A DNA stretch of 64,000 nt from Actinoplanes siamensis. Its GTDB lineage: Bacteria; Actinomycetota; Actinomycetes; Mycobacteriales; Micromonosporaceae. Where the stretch lies: contig NZ_BOMW01000067.1 of NCBI RefSeq assembly GCF_016862395.1, forward strand, positions 1 to 64,000, given 5' to 3'. The translations under genes and the position numbers were made by a program. Position 1 is the first letter of the stretch. Each line of letters opens with the position of its first letter. Below the pieces are notes generated by a model, which saw nothing but the letters and a program-made list of their open reading frames with translations, did no database searches and was not told where the DNA came from. Below are positions 20,309 through 29,758 of the stretch, piece after piece.

Positions 20309-21607
20309 CTAGCCGGCTTCGATGATCATGCCGGCGGCGACGGTGCGGTTGGTCGACTCGTCGATCAGGATGAAGCCGCCGGTGGTGCGGTTGCGGCGGT
20401 ACTCGTCGGCGAGCAGCGGCACGGTGGTGCGCAGCCGGACCCGGCCGATCTCGTTGAGCCCCAGGCCGTCCGCGGCGTCGTCGCGGTGCAGCGTGTTGAC
20501 GTCCAGCCGGTACTGCAGGCCGCGCACCACCGTCCGGGCGGTACGGGTGGTGTGCTTGATCGTGTACTTCGCGCCGACGCGCAGCTGCGCGCTCTCGTCC
20601 ATCCAGCAGATCATCGCCTCGATGTCCTGCGCGACGGCCGGGGCGTTGTGCGGGCGGCAGATCATGTCGCCACGCGAGATGTCGATCTCGTCGGTCAGCC
20701 GGACCGTGACCGACATCGGCGGAAACGCCTCGTCGACCGGGCCGTCGGCGGTGTCGATGCCGGCGATCGTGCTGTGCAGGCCGGACGGCAGCACCATCAC
20801 CTCGTCGCCGGGCTTGAGCACGCCGGAGGCGACCTGGCCGGCGTAGCCGCGGTAGTCGGTGACCGTGGTGGACTGCGGGCGGATCACATACTGCACCGGG
20901 AAGCGGACGTCGACCAGGTTGCGGTCGCTGGCGATGTGCACGTGCTCCAGGTGGTGCAGCAGCGACGGGCCCTCGTACCACGGGCTGGCCTCCGAGCGGG
21001 AGGCGATGTTGTCGCCGTTGAGCGCGGAGATCGGGATGACCGTCAGGTCGGGCGCGTCCAGCTTGGCCGCGAACGAGGTGAACTCGTCGGCGATCTTCTC
21101 GAACACCTGCTGGTCCCAGTCGACCAGGTCCATCTTGTTGACGCAGAGCACCAGGTGCGGCACGCGCAGCAGCGAGCAGAGGAACGCGTGCCGGCGGGAC
21201 TGCTCGACCAGGCCCTTGCGCGCGTCGACCAGGATCAGCGCCAGGTCGGCGGTGGAGGCGCCGGTGACCATGTTCCGGGTGTACTGGATGTGGCCCGGGG
21301 TGTCGGCGATGATGAACTTGCGCCGCGGGGTGGCGAAGTACCGGTACGCCACGTCGATCGTGATGCCCTGCTCGCGCTCGGCGCGCAGGCCGTCGGTGAG
21401 CAGCGCGAGGTTCGTGTACTCGTCGCCGCGGGAGGCGCTGGCCGCCTCGACCGCCTCGAGCTGATCCGCGAAGATCGTCTTGGTGTCGTAGAGCAGCCGC
21501 CCGATCAGGGTGGACTTGCCGTCGTCCACGCTGCCCGCGGTGGCGAACCGCAGCAGGTCCATGTTGCGCGCGGACGCGGCGCCCGGGTCCAGAACGGCCT
21601 GGCTCAT
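20309..21607 (-). CDS. cysN: Sulfate adenylyltransferase subunit 1 (GTPase)
   Basis: GTP-driven regulatory subunit of ATP sulfurylase, making APS from sulfate and ATP. 432 residues, EF-Tu-like: G1 GSVDDGKST (25-33), G3 DTPGH, G4 NKMD, followed by beta-barrel domains. There is no C-terminal APS kinase (CysC) domain, so this is the short CysN rather than the CysNC fusion. The ATG overlaps the cysD stop by 1 bp (TGATG), giving tight stoichiometric coupling. Confidence 0.95.
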   Translation of the reverse strand: MSQAVLDPGAASARNMDLLRFATAGSVDDGKSTLIGRLLYDTKTIFADQLEAVEAASASRGDEYTNLALLTDGLRAEREQGITIDVAYRYFATPRRKFIIADTPGHIQYTRNMVTGASTADLALILVDARKGLVEQSRRHAFLCSLLRVPHLVLCVNKMDLVDWDQQVFEKIADEFTSFAAKLDAPDLTVIPISALNGDNIASRSEASPWYEGPSLLHHLEHVHIASDRNLVDVRFPVQYVIRPQSTTVTDYRGYAGQVASGVLKPGDEVMVLPSGLHSTIAGIDTADGPVDEAFPPMSVTVRLTDEIDISRGDMICRPHNAPAVAQDIEAMICWMDESAQLRVGAKYTIKHTTRTARTVVRGLQYRLDVNTLHRDDAADGLGLNEIGRVRLRTTVPLLADEYRRNRTTGGFILIDESTNRTVAAGMIIEAG

Positions 21608-22518
21608 CAGAAGTAACCCTCTCGCTTGCGGTCTTCCATCGCGGCCTCGCTGACCTTGTCGTCGCCGCGGGTGGCGCCGCGCTCGGTGATCCGGGTCGCG
21701 GCGACCTCGTCGATCACCTTCTCCACCGTGTCGGCCTCGGAGAGCACCGCCGCGGTCTGCGAGGCGTCGCCCACCGTGCGGTACCGCACCCGGCGCACCT
21801 GCGAGGTCTCACCGTCGCGCAGCCGGATGAACTCGTTGACCGCGTAGAACATCCCGCCGCGCTCGACGACCTCCCGGTCGTGCGCGTAGTAGATGCCGGG
21901 GAGCTCGACGCGCTCCTTGGCGATGTAGTGCCAGACGTCCAGCTCGGTCCAGTTGGACAGCGGGAACACCCGGATCGACTCACCCGGGTGGTGCTTGCCG
22001 TTGTACAGCGCCCAGAGCTCGGGGCGCTGGTTCTTCGGGTCCCACTGGCCGAACTCGTCGCGGAAGCTGAACATCCGCTCCTTGGCGCGCGCCTTCTCCT
22101 CGTCGCGGCGGGCGCCGCCGAAGAGGGCGTCGAACCGGTACTTCTCCACCGCGGCGAGCAGCACCGGGGTCTGGATCCGGTTGCGGGTGCCGTCCGGCAG
22201 CTCGCGGACCAGGCCGGTGTCGATGGCCTCCTGCACGCTGGCGATCACCAGGTTCAGCCCGAGCGCGGCGACCCGGCGGTCCCGGTACTCCAACACCTCG
22301 GGGAAGTTGTGCCCGGTGTCGACGTGCATCACCGGGAACGGGATGCGCCCCGGGGCGAACGCCTTCTCCGCGAGGCGGAGCATGACGATCGAGTCCTTGC
22401 CGCCGGAGAAGAGCAGCACCGGGCGCTCGAACTCGGCCATGACCTCCCGCATGACGAAGATGCTCTCCGCCTCGAGAGCATCCAGGTGCGAGACGCGATA
22501 GTCCTTCGTCTGGCTCAT
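21607..22518 (-). CDS. cysD: Sulfate adenylyltransferase subunit 2
   Basis: Catalytic subunit of ATP sulfurylase; PAPS reductase/N-type ATP pyrophosphatase fold, 303 residues. PP-loop SGGKDS at 38-43, followed by MHVDTGHNFPEVLEYRD, and the RREEKARAKERMFSFRDEFG-like region (here GARRDEEKARAKERM) is intact. First gene of cysDN. 51 bp separate it from cysQ on the same strand, so the three may form one sulfur operon. Confidence 0.95.
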   Translation of the reverse strand: MSQTKDYRVSHLDALEAESIFVMREVMAEFERPVLLFSGGKDSIVMLRLAEKAFAPGRIPFPVMHVDTGHNFPEVLEYRDRRVAALGLNLVIASVQEAIDTGLVRELPDGTRNRIQTPVLLAAVEKYRFDALFGGARRDEEKARAKERMFSFRDEFGQWDPKNQRPELWALYNGKHHPGESIRVFPLSNWTELDVWHYIAKERVELPGIYYAHDREVVERGGMFYAVNEFIRLRDGETSQVRRVRYRTVGDASQTAAVLSEADTVEKVIDEVAATRITERGATRGDDKVSEAAMEDRKREGYF

Positions 22519-22569
22519 CAGTTCAATCCCCAGCTCATTCTGCGATTTTCCACGGTCGAAGCCGGCTCG

Positions 22570-23460
22570 TCATTGTGGCGGAAGATGCCTGCTGATCGCA
22601 GCAAGCAACCGAGGAGCGAGATCTTTGCGACAGACCACCAGGTCAGGCAGCTTCGGATCGGCCCGGTTGTAACCGAGCGCGGTCCCGTCGACGCGCGAGG
22701 CGTGCAGCCCCGTGGCCAACGCCACAGCGACGGGTGCGGCCGAGTCCCACTCGTACTGACCGCCGGCGTGGATGTAGGCGTCCGCCTCGCCGCTGATCAC
22801 CGCGGCGATCTTCACCCCGGCCGAGCCCATCGGCACCAGTTCGGCGCCCAGCTCCTCGGCGAGCGCGGTGACGAACGCCGGCGGCCGGGTGCGGCTGGCC
22901 GCGATCCGGATCGCCCCACCGGTCGCCGACTCCAGCGGCATCGGCGGGTACGCCGGCGGGTGGTCGGTGGCGATCGTGCGATGCTGGGCCGGCATCGCCA
23001 CCGCGCCGGCCGCCAGGCAGGAGGGGCTGGCCGAGTCGGCGGTCCAGAGCGCCACGTGCACCGCCCAGTCGGAGCGGCCCTCCTCGGAGAACTCCCGGGT
23101 GCCGTCCAGCGGGTCGACGATCCACACCCGGGACGCGCCGAGCCGGTCCGGGCGCACCGTGCCCGGCTCGCCCTCCCGCCAGGCCACCCGGGCGTGCTCG
23201 TCCTCCTCGGACAGCACCGCGTCGGCCGGGCGCCAGCGGGCCAGCTCGGCGCGGAGCAGGTCGTGCGCGGCCCGGTCGCCGGCCGCCTTGAGCGCCTTGC
23301 CGTCGGCGAAGCCCAGCTCGTCGCGGACCCGCAGCAGCTCCTGGCCGGCGCGCTCGGCGAGCCAACGGGCGAACGCGGCGTCGATCACCGGCGGCGCGCC
23401 GCCGTCGGCGCCGTCCCGTTGCCCGGCCACGCGTGCGGACGCCTTCGTCTGCTCGCCCAT
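22570..23460 (-). CDS. cysQ: 3'(2'),5'-bisphosphate nucleotidase (CysQ-like)
   Basis: Removes the 3'-phosphate of PAP, the by-product of PAPS use; inositol-monophosphatase superfamily, 296 residues. Metal site SEEDEH and VDPLDGTREFSE, and C-terminal GGQYEWDSAAPVAVA. Lies directly upstream of cysDN in the same orientation, which supports the PAP/PAPS role over inositol phosphatase. Start ATG 23460; the sugar transferase gene ends 25 bp upstream. Confidence 0.9.
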   Translation of the reverse strand: MGEQTKASARVAGQRDGADGGAPPVIDAAFARWLAERAGQELLRVRDELGFADGKALKAAGDRAAHDLLRAELARWRPADAVLSEEDEHARVAWREGEPGTVRPDRLGASRVWIVDPLDGTREFSEEGRSDWAVHVALWTADSASPSCLAAGAVAMPAQHRTIATDHPPAYPPMPLESATGGAIRIAASRTRPPAFVTALAEELGAELVPMGSAGVKIAAVISGEADAYIHAGGQYEWDSAAPVAVALATGLHASRVDGTALGYNRADPKLPDLVVCRKDLAPRLLAAISRHLPPQ

Positions 23461-23485
23461 CGTCCTTCTCCATCCTGCCGGTTCA

Positions 23486-25258
23486 TCAATACGCCCCGGA
23501 GGAGCGCACCACTGCGGTCATGGTCCTCAACATGATGACCAGATCCAAACTGAGCGACCAGTTCTCGACATAGCGCAGATCAAGCCGGACCGCCTCTTCC
23601 CAGGAGAGATCCGACCGCCCGGACACCTGCCACAGACCGGTCATACCGGGCTTGACCGCCAGCCGGCGTCGCACGTCGTCGGCGTAGGCGGCGACCTCGG
23701 TTGGCAGCGGCGGCCGCGGCCCGACCAGCGACATCTGCCCGCAGAGCACGTTCAGCAGCTGAGGGAGCTCGTCCAGCGAGAATCGGCGCAACCACCTGCC
23801 GACCGGGGTGACCCGCGGATCGTCACGCATCTTGAAGAGCACACCGTCGTGCTCGTTGAGGTGCCTCAGCTCGCTCAACCGGGCCTCGGCGTCGAGGTAC
23901 ATGCTGCGGAACTTGAAGATCCGGAACATCTGCCCGTCCCGTCCCACGCGTACCTGGCGGAAGAGTACCGGGCCACGTGACGTGATCCGCACGCAGAACG
24001 CCACCCCGAGCAGCACCGGCGCGAACAGCACCAGCAGCAGCAGCGCCCCGATCCGATCGACCAGCTCCTTCACCAGGCGCGAGCCGCCGTGCAGCCGGGG
24101 ATGCTCGACGTGCAGCATGGGCAGTCCGTCGAACGGCCGGATCGTGGTGCGCGCCCCGGCGACGTCGACCAGCGCGCTGGCCACCACCAGGTCCACTTCG
24201 TCGCGCTCCAGCCGCCAGGCCAGCCGGCGCACCGCCGCGCCGTCCAGCTCCGGGCAGCTGAGCACGACCACGGTGTCCGCGTCGGCCTGCTCGACGGCCG
24301 ACGCCACGTCCTCGAAACTGCCGTAGACCGGCAGGTCCACCTCGATCCCGTCGGCGTGCGGAGGCAGGCACGCGCCCACCACCTCCAGGCCGTGGTACCG
24401 CTCGCGGCGCAGCTGCCGGGTGATCCCGATGACCGACAGCTCGTGACCGACCACGATCACCCGCCGGAGCGCCTCGCCGCGGGCCCGCGCCAGATGCAGC
24501 CGCTTGCGCAGCACGAACCGCAGGACCAGCACGGAGACCACCGCTGCCGGCAACGCGGCCAGCACATAGGATCGGGCGAGATCAAGATCGAGGGCGTACG
24601 ACACGAGCGCCACCCCGGCGATCAGCCCGCCCCCGCCGCGGATCACCCGCTGGTACTCGTCGCTGCCCACGAACAGGTACCGGCGCTCGTACGCCCGAGC
24701 CACCGCCAGCACGGCCAGCAGCACCACCGGCAGCAGCGCGGAGAGCATCAGATAGACCCGGTTGTACGTGGTCAGCTGGTCCCCGAAACGCAACGCGAAC
24801 CCGGCCGCGCCGGCTGCCACCCCGGCCGCCAGATCGGAGAGCACCAGGGACCGCACGTACCGGCCCTCCCACCGCTGCCGTCGCGACATCGCCGCGTGCC
24901 GCCCACGTGTCCGGACGAACGGCCGGCTGGCCGGGCGGACCGCCCATGACCGGTTCTGAACGGGTGCCCAGAGCCGGTCCATCGCGCGGTTGTGTGCCGG
25001 GTCGGCCGGGCCGCGCACCGCCTGCGGCGGCCAGTTGTCCCGCGGCTGCTCGGCTGCCCCGGCCGGGGGCGGGCTCAGCGGCGCCACCGGGCCGGGGATC
25101 CGGGCGTTCAGGCCGGAGCGGCGCACCGGCGGGCCCTGCGGACCGTGGTTGGCCGGCGGATGGTTGGCGGGACCGAGACCCGGCGGCGGTACGGCCGTCC
25201 GGCTCACCGTGGGTTCGGTCAGGGCGTCCGTCCGACCCTCGGACACGTCCTGAGACAT
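23486..25258 (-). CDS. Exopolysaccharide polyprenyl-phosphate sugar transferase (WcaJ-like)
   Basis: Predicted to move a hexose-1-phosphate from a UDP-sugar onto undecaprenyl phosphate, starting lipid-linked polysaccharide synthesis. 590 residues: a Pro/Gly-rich cytoplasmic N-terminus (1-130), four TM helices (about 135-260), a CoA-binding-like Rossmann domain, a fifth membrane segment (IGALLLLVLFAPVLLG), and the catalytic bacterial sugar-transferase domain with SFRQ-like VLFRQVRVG, FKFRSM, RRFSLDELPQLLNVL and KPGMTGLWQVSGRS. It stands alone, without glycosyltransferase neighbours, although the UDP-sugar genes galE, glmU and galU are in the window. Start ATG 25258. Confidence 0.9.
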   Translation of the reverse strand: MSQDVSEGRTDALTEPTVSRTAVPPPGLGPANHPPANHGPQGPPVRRSGLNARIPGPVAPLSPPPAGAAEQPRDNWPPQAVRGPADPAHNRAMDRLWAPVQNRSWAVRPASRPFVRTRGRHAAMSRRQRWEGRYVRSLVLSDLAAGVAAGAAGFALRFGDQLTTYNRVYLMLSALLPVVLLAVLAVARAYERRYLFVGSDEYQRVIRGGGGLIAGVALVSYALDLDLARSYVLAALPAAVVSVLVLRFVLRKRLHLARARGEALRRVIVVGHELSVIGITRQLRRERYHGLEVVGACLPPHADGIEVDLPVYGSFEDVASAVEQADADTVVVLSCPELDGAAVRRLAWRLERDEVDLVVASALVDVAGARTTIRPFDGLPMLHVEHPRLHGGSRLVKELVDRIGALLLLVLFAPVLLGVAFCVRITSRGPVLFRQVRVGRDGQMFRIFKFRSMYLDAEARLSELRHLNEHDGVLFKMRDDPRVTPVGRWLRRFSLDELPQLLNVLCGQMSLVGPRPPLPTEVAAYADDVRRRLAVKPGMTGLWQVSGRSDLSWEEAVRLDLRYVENWSLSLDLVIMLRTMTAVVRSSGAY

Positions 25259-25395
25259 CCCACGAACCCCCCGTCACGTCGGCGGCGCACCGAAAGCGTG
25301 CACCTGTGGTGACCAACGGACGGACGGCGGACCCGTCACGGTATGACTAGGCAGACAAATAGACCCAAAGGGTCACTCGATTCCGGCCCGGGCCA

Positions 25396-25983
25396 TCAAC
25401 TTCCGTGGTATTTGTTCTGCGCCCACTCGACACCCTCGAGCACGACCGCCTCCACCACGTCACCCGCCCGGTCCACCAGGAAGTCCAGCTCCTTGCGCTC
25501 CGCCGAGGAGAAGTCGGAGAGCACGTAGTCCGCCGGATCCTGCCGTCCCGGGGGCCGACCGATGCCGAAGCGCACCCGCGCGTAGTCCTTGCTCGCCAAC
25601 GACTTCGACATGGAGCGCAGCCCGTTGTGGCCGCCCTCGCCGCCGCCGCGTTTCGCCCGAACCTGGCCGAACGGCACATCCAGCTCATCATGCACCGCGA
25701 TCACATGGGCCACGGGCACTTTGAAGAACTGCGCCAGCGACACCACCGGGCCGCCGGACAGGTTCATGTACGTCAGCGGCTTCACCAGCACCAGCTTCGG
25801 TCCGCCGAACCCGAGCCGGCCCTCCGCCACCTCGGCGTGGGCCCGCTTCGCCCGGCCCATCTTCGCCCCCACCCGGGACGCCAGCAGGTCGGCCACCATG
25901 AAACCCACGTTGTGCCGGTTACCGGCGTACTCCCGGCCCGGATTACCCAGGCCCACCACCAACCACGGCGACTCGTCAGTCAC
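25396..25983 (-). CDS. pth: Peptidyl-tRNA hydrolase
   Basis: Releases tRNA from peptidyl-tRNA that drops off the ribosome. 195 residues. Motifs: [19 protein letters not shown] with catalytic His24, [19 protein letters not shown] and [15 protein letters not shown] start at 25983 preceded by GGAGGGCGGAG; the frame continues upstream into a strong hairpin (26004-26038), so it must begin here. Downstream of rplY, a very conserved actinomycete pair. A short GACCC-AAA-GGGTC palindrome (25362-25374) lies downstream of the stop. Confidence 0.95.
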   Translation of the reverse strand: MTDESPWLVVGLGNPGREYAGNRHNVGFMVADLLASRVGAKMGRAKRAHAEVAEGRLGFGGPKLVLVKPLTYMNLSGGPVVSLAQFFKVPVAHVIAVHDELDVPFGQVRAKRGGGEGGHNGLRSMSKSLASKDYARVRFGIGRPPGRQDPADYVLSDFSSAERKELDFLVDRAGDVVEAVVLEGVEWAQNKYHGS

Positions 25984-26003
25984 CTCTCCGCCCTCCGGAT
26001 ACA

Positions 26004-26038
26004 CGTCAGGGAAAGTGCCACAGGCACTTTCCCTGACG
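26004..26038 (-). terminator. Perfect 16-bp hairpin between rplY and pth
   Basis: Stem CGTCAGGGAAAGTGCC (26004-26019) with its exact complement (26023-26038) and a 3-nt loop. No U-tract follows on either strand, so it may be an actinomycete U-less terminator, an attenuator or an RNA-processing site. It lies 27 nt after the rplY stop and ends 21 nt before the pth start. Confidence 0.75.
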
Positions 26039-26065
26039 AATGACTCGACGCGCTCGAAGCGTTGG

Positions 26066-26671
26066 TTACTCCGCCGCAGCCTCGGCGGCCTCGCCCTCGC
26101 CGGCCTCTTCCTGGGTCGTGGTGCTCTGCGCCGCGCTGATGACCGCGAGCACGGTCTCCGCGTCCACCGCGAGCTCCACACCGCGCGGCAGCTTCACGTC
26201 ACCGGCGGTCACGTGCGAGCCGGCCTCCAGGCCGTCGACCGAGACCTCCAGCTCGGAGGGCAGGTGCAGCGCGTCGGCGACCACCGCGACGGTGTTCGAC
26301 TCGTGCACGGTCAGGGTGTTCTTCGCGGCCTCACCGGTCAGGGTGACCGGGACGTCGACCTGGACCTTCTCGCCCTTCTTCACGATCAGAAGGTCGATGT
26401 GCTCGTAGGTGTCCTTGATCGGGTCACGCTGGATCGCCTTCGGCAGCGCCAGGACGGCGCCCGAGTTGCCGGCGATGTCGATGGTGAAAATCTGGTTCAG
26501 ACCGCCATGCCGGATGGCGGCGGCGAACTCACGAGCCGGCAGGGCGATGTGCTGCGGCGCCTCGCCGTGCCCGTACAGCACGGCGGGCACCAGGCCGGCC
26601 CGGCGCGTGCGGCGGGCACCACCCTTGCCGAACTCGGTACGGGGCTCGGCGCTGATCTTTACCTCGGACAC
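26066..26671 (-). CDS. rplY: 50S ribosomal protein L25/general stress protein Ctc
   Basis: Binds 5S rRNA. 201 residues, the long CTC form: an N-terminal L25 domain ([20 protein letters not shown]) and a C-terminal TL5-type beta domain, then an Ala/Glu-rich acidic tail after residue 185. GTG start at 26671 with AGGAG 7 nt upstream. It has an unusually long untranslated leader (see 26672-27031). Downstream pth is separated from it by the 16-bp hairpin. Confidence 0.93.
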   Translation of the reverse strand: MSEVKISAEPRTEFGKGGARRTRRAGLVPAVLYGHGEAPQHIALPAREFAAAIRHGGLNQIFTIDIAGNSGAVLALPKAIQRDPIKDTYEHIDLLIVKKGEKVQVDVPVTLTGEAAKNTLTVHESNTVAVVADALHLPSELEVSVDGLEAGSHVTAGDVKLPRGVELAVDAETVLAVISAAQSTTTQEEAGEGEAAEAAAE

Positions 26672-27031
26672 GGGGAAACTCCTGAAACTCTTCGATGCGG
26701 GCTGCGTCTAAGTCTGCGGCTGCGATGTTCCGGCAGTGCTGCGGTGGTGATCAACGACGGCGTGGAAGCCGTCGCCGGCGCTGCCGGGCAAGGGGGCGCG
26801 CTGGGCACAGGCCCGGAGCACCGCGTCGATCACGGCGCCTCGAGCGGACTGCGGACCTCAGCAGACCACGGGGCACCCTCGCCGTGGCAACCGCACTAGC
26901 TTACCTGCTTCGAACCGGCGGAAATCAGCGGGTCCGGCACACGGCCGGTCAACTCGAAAAAATCATCCCGGAACACGGAGAGCGCCCGCCGCCGGCCACA
27001 CCGGCGAACGGGCGCTCTCACCCCTCGTGAA
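26672..27031 (-). other. prs-rplY intergenic region: rplY leader, promoter candidate, prs terminator
   Basis: 360 bp without a gene. On the minus strand, a candidate -10 TAAGCT (26898-26903) predicts a leader of about 220 nt before rplY. The leader contains hairpins, for example GACGGC/GCCGTC (26756-26761 with 26768-26773), followed by a GC-rich CCGGCAGCGCCGG element. The prs terminator is at 26978-27019. No small ORF stands out. Autoregulation through the leader is possible but unproven. Confidence 0.55.
26978..27019 (-). terminator. prs terminator
   Basis: 11-bp perfect outer stem (26978-26988 with 27009-27019) enclosing an inner 6-bp stem CGCCGG/CCGGCG (26990-26995 with 27001-27006). On the minus strand a TTTTTT run follows about 15 nt later. 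Located 12 bp after the prs stop. Confidence 0.8.
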
Positions 27032-28012
27032 CTAGCTCAAACCACCGAACAGGGTGGTCACCGACCCGTCGTCGAACACCTCACGGATCGCCCGCGCCAA
27101 CAGCGGCGCGATGGACAACACAGTGATCTTGTCGAGCCGCTTCTCCGGGGCCAGCGGCAAGGTGTTCGTCACCACCAGCTCGGAGATCCGGCTGTTCTTC
27201 AACCGCTCGGTCGCCGGGTCCGACAGCAGCGCGTGCGTCGACGCCACGACCACATCCGCCGCACCCTCGTCGAACAGGATGTCCGCGGCCTTCGCGATCG
27301 TGCCACCGGTGTCGATCATGTCATCCACGATCAAGCACACCCGGCCCTCGACCTCACCGACCACCCGGTTGGCCACCACCTGGTTCGGCTTCATCGGATC
27401 CCGCGTCTTGTGGATGAACGCCAGCGGGCAGCCGCCCAGCCGGTCGGTCCACCGCTCGGCCACCCGCACCCGGCCCGAGTCCGGCGCCACCACCGTCATC
27501 GGCCGCCCCGCGAACTTCTTCTCCACGTACTCCGCGAGAATGTCCATCGCGAACAGGTGATCCACCGGGCCGTCGAAGAAGCCCTGGATCTGCGCCGTGT
27601 GCAGGTCCACCGTCAGGATCCGGTTCGCACCCGCGGTCTTCAGCAGGTCCGCCACCAGACGGGCCGAGATCGGCTCCCGGCCCCGGTGCTTCTTGTCCTG
27701 ACGCGAATACGGGTAGAACGGCAGGACCACGGTGATCCGCTTCGCCGACCCGCGCTTCAACGCGTCGATCATGATCAGCGTCTCCATGACCCAGCGGTTC
27801 ACCCCCTCGGTCATCGACTGCACCACGAAGGCATCCGAGCCCCGCACCGACTCCTTGAACCGGACGAAGATCTCACCGTTGGCGAACTCGTACGAGTCCG
27901 ACGGGGTCGGCGCCACACCGAGCACCTGACCGATCTCCTCAGCCAGTTCCGGGAAGCCCCGGCCGGTGAAGAGCATCAAACTCTTACGGTTCTCCGCGAC
28001 GATGCTGCCCAT
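27032..28012 (-). CDS. prs: Ribose-phosphate pyrophosphokinase (PRPP synthetase)
   Basis: Makes PRPP from ribose-5-phosphate and ATP for nucleotide, His and Trp synthesis. 326 residues, class I. FANGEIFVRFKESVRG, PYSRQDKKHRGREPIS, TVDLHTAQIQGFF and the PRPP loop VDDMIDTGGTI are all present. ATG 28012. Follows glmU by 112 bp in the conserved glmU-prs arrangement. Confidence 0.96.
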   Translation of the reverse strand: MGSIVAENRKSLMLFTGRGFPELAEEIGQVLGVAPTPSDSYEFANGEIFVRFKESVRGSDAFVVQSMTEGVNRWVMETLIMIDALKRGSAKRITVVLPFYPYSRQDKKHRGREPISARLVADLLKTAGANRILTVDLHTAQIQGFFDGPVDHLFAMDILAEYVEKKFAGRPMTVVAPDSGRVRVAERWTDRLGGCPLAFIHKTRDPMKPNQVVANRVVGEVEGRVCLIVDDMIDTGGTIAKAADILFDEGAADVVVASTHALLSDPATERLKNSRISELVVTNTLPLAPEKRLDKITVLSIAPLLARAIREVFDDGSVTTLFGGLS

Positions 28013-28124
28013 CGGCTCGCTGCTCCCGTTGGATTAGGGGGGTAGGTTCCCGTGAAGTATCCCTGCCGGTCAGGTAACCGCCATGTTTCCCAGGCGCTAC
28101 GTGGGATGACTCACCCCCGCTGGA

Positions 28125-29567
28125 TCACTCCTCGCCAGGGGTGATATCCCGAGCCCGTTCGGCGGCCTCCGCGGACACCGTGCCGGGCCGCTTCATCGCC
28201 ACCCAACCCTCGACGTTGCGCTGCTGGGCCCGCGTCACACCCAGACTGCCCGCAGGAACATCCTTCACCACCGCGGAGCCCGCCGCCACGTAAGCCCCCG
28301 GGCCGACCTCCACCGGCGCGACCAGCACCGAGTCCGAACCCACGAACGCGGCATCGCCCACCACGGTCCGGCTCTTCCGCACCCCGTCGTAGTTCGCGAA
28401 GATCGTGCCGGCGCCGATGTTCGCCTTCGCCCCGATCTCGGCATCCCCCACGTACGACAGGTGCGGCACCTTCGCACCCTCACCCAGCTCGGCGTTCTTC
28501 GTCTCGACGAACCCGCCGACCTTCGCCTTGCGCGCCAGCCGCGTCCCCGGACGCAGATACGAATACGGACCGACGGTCGCCTCCGGGCCGATCACCGCGC
28601 CCACCGCGTGCGACCGCAGCACCGTCGCGCCCTCGGCCACAGTGGCGTCCACCAGAGTCGAATCCGGCCCCACCACCGCGCCCGTCGCCACCGACGAGGC
28701 GCCCAGGATCTGGCAGTTCTGATCCACCACCGCGTCCGGCTCCAGCGTCGCCGTCACGTCGATCCACGTCGTCGCCGGATCCAGCAGCAGCACGCCCGAG
28801 CGCATCCAGGCGTCGTTCACCCGATCGCGCATCAGCACCCGCAGCCGGGCCAGCTCCGCACGGTCGTTGCAGCCCAACGTCTCGTACGCGAACTCGGCCA
28901 CCTCGATCGCCACCGGGTGACCCTGGCCGCCCAGGATCCCGAAGACGTCGGTCAGGTACTCCTCGCCCTGCGCGTTGTCGGTCGACAGCTTGCCCAGCGC
29001 CTCGCGCAGCAGCACCGCGTCGAACGCGTAGATCCCCGAGTTGACCTCGCGGATCTCCAGCTCCGACGGCGACGCGTCCTTCGACTCGACGATCCGCTCC
29101 AGGTTCCCGGCCGCGTCCCGCACGATCCGGCCCAGCCCGGCCGGCCGCTCCACCTCGGCGCTGAGCACCGTCGCCGCCGCGCCGGTCCGCTCGTGCTGGG
29201 CGAGCAGCGCCTCCACCGTCTCCGGGCGCAGCAGCGGCACGTCACCGCTGAGCACCACGACGGTCCCGGTCAGCTCGGGCGCGGCGTCGAGCGCGATGCG
29301 CACGGCGTGCCCGGTCCCGTTCTGCTCGGCCTGCAGCACCGGCGTCGCCTCCGGCGCCACCTCGGACAGGAACGCGCCGACCTGGTCGGCCTTGTGCCCG
29401 ACCACGACGAGAGTGCGATCGGTCCGGATCGCCGCGGCGACGTGCAGCACGTGGCCGAGCAGGGTGCGCCCGAGAAGGGGCTGCAACACCTTGGGTGTAG
29501 CGGACTTCATCCGCTTGCCTTCACCAGCGGCAAGCACGACAACGGTACGGCTGGGGGCCTGGCTCAC
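28125..29567 (-). CDS. glmU: Bifunctional GlmU: GlcN-1-P acetyltransferase/UDP-GlcNAc pyrophosphorylase
   Basis: Last two steps to UDP-GlcNAc, the precursor of peptidoglycan. 480 residues. The N-terminal pyrophosphorylase has LAAGEGKRMKS and a VLSGDVPLL metal site; the C-terminal left-handed beta helix of hexapeptide repeats (IGPEATVGPYSYLRPGT, NIGAGTIFANYDG) is the acetyltransferase. Transcribed with prs, and just downstream of tRNA-Gln in the same direction. The product also feeds the MatB-like synthase at 44.3 kb if that makes a GlcNAc polymer. Confidence 0.97.
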   Translation of the reverse strand: MSQAPSRTVVVLAAGEGKRMKSATPKVLQPLLGRTLLGHVLHVAAAIRTDRTLVVVGHKADQVGAFLSEVAPEATPVLQAEQNGTGHAVRIALDAAPELTGTVVVLSGDVPLLRPETVEALLAQHERTGAAATVLSAEVERPAGLGRIVRDAAGNLERIVESKDASPSELEIREVNSGIYAFDAVLLREALGKLSTDNAQGEEYLTDVFGILGGQGHPVAIEVAEFAYETLGCNDRAELARLRVLMRDRVNDAWMRSGVLLLDPATTWIDVTATLEPDAVVDQNCQILGASSVATGAVVGPDSTLVDATVAEGATVLRSHAVGAVIGPEATVGPYSYLRPGTRLARKAKVGGFVETKNAELGEGAKVPHLSYVGDAEIGAKANIGAGTIFANYDGVRKSRTVVGDAAFVGSDSVLVAPVEVGPGAYVAAGSAVVKDVPAGSLGVTRAQQRNVEGWVAMKRPGTVSAEAAERARDITPGEE

Positions 29568-29649
29568 GCGCCAACTCCAAGTTCGCTAGAGGCAATATCG
29601 ACAGTCGATGCAGCCCAGCGCCAGCCTGGCCGCAGACTCAGACGCAAAG

Positions 29650-29720
29650 CTCCCGGAGGAGGATTCGAACCCCCATAAATGGCACCAAAAGCCACGGTCC
29701 TACCATTAGACGATCCGGGA
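29650..29720 (-). tRNA. tRNA-Gln (anticodon UUG)
   Basis: 71 nt without an encoded CCA. Acceptor stem TCCCGGA (29714-29720) pairs with TCCGGGA (29651-29657); D-stem GTCT/GGAC, anticodon stem GTGGC/GCCAT with loop TTTTGGT, variable loop 5 nt, T-stem GGGGG/CCTCC with loop TTCGAAT. The discriminator base is G at 29650. Located between glmU and the LAGLIDADG-like gene. Confidence 0.93.
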
Positions 29721-29758
29721 CTAATTTCGGACATTTCCCTAAAGGTCATGCCCGCCGG

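Noticed and set aside
20309-20981. Minus-strand open frame running from cysN into the STAS/ATPase gene
   Set aside because: Out of frame with cysN and without recognisable motifs; it is a compositional shadow.
25362-25374. GACCC-AAA-GGGTC palindrome as an operator or terminator
   Set aside because: Only 5 bp arms; too short to support a call beyond a mention.
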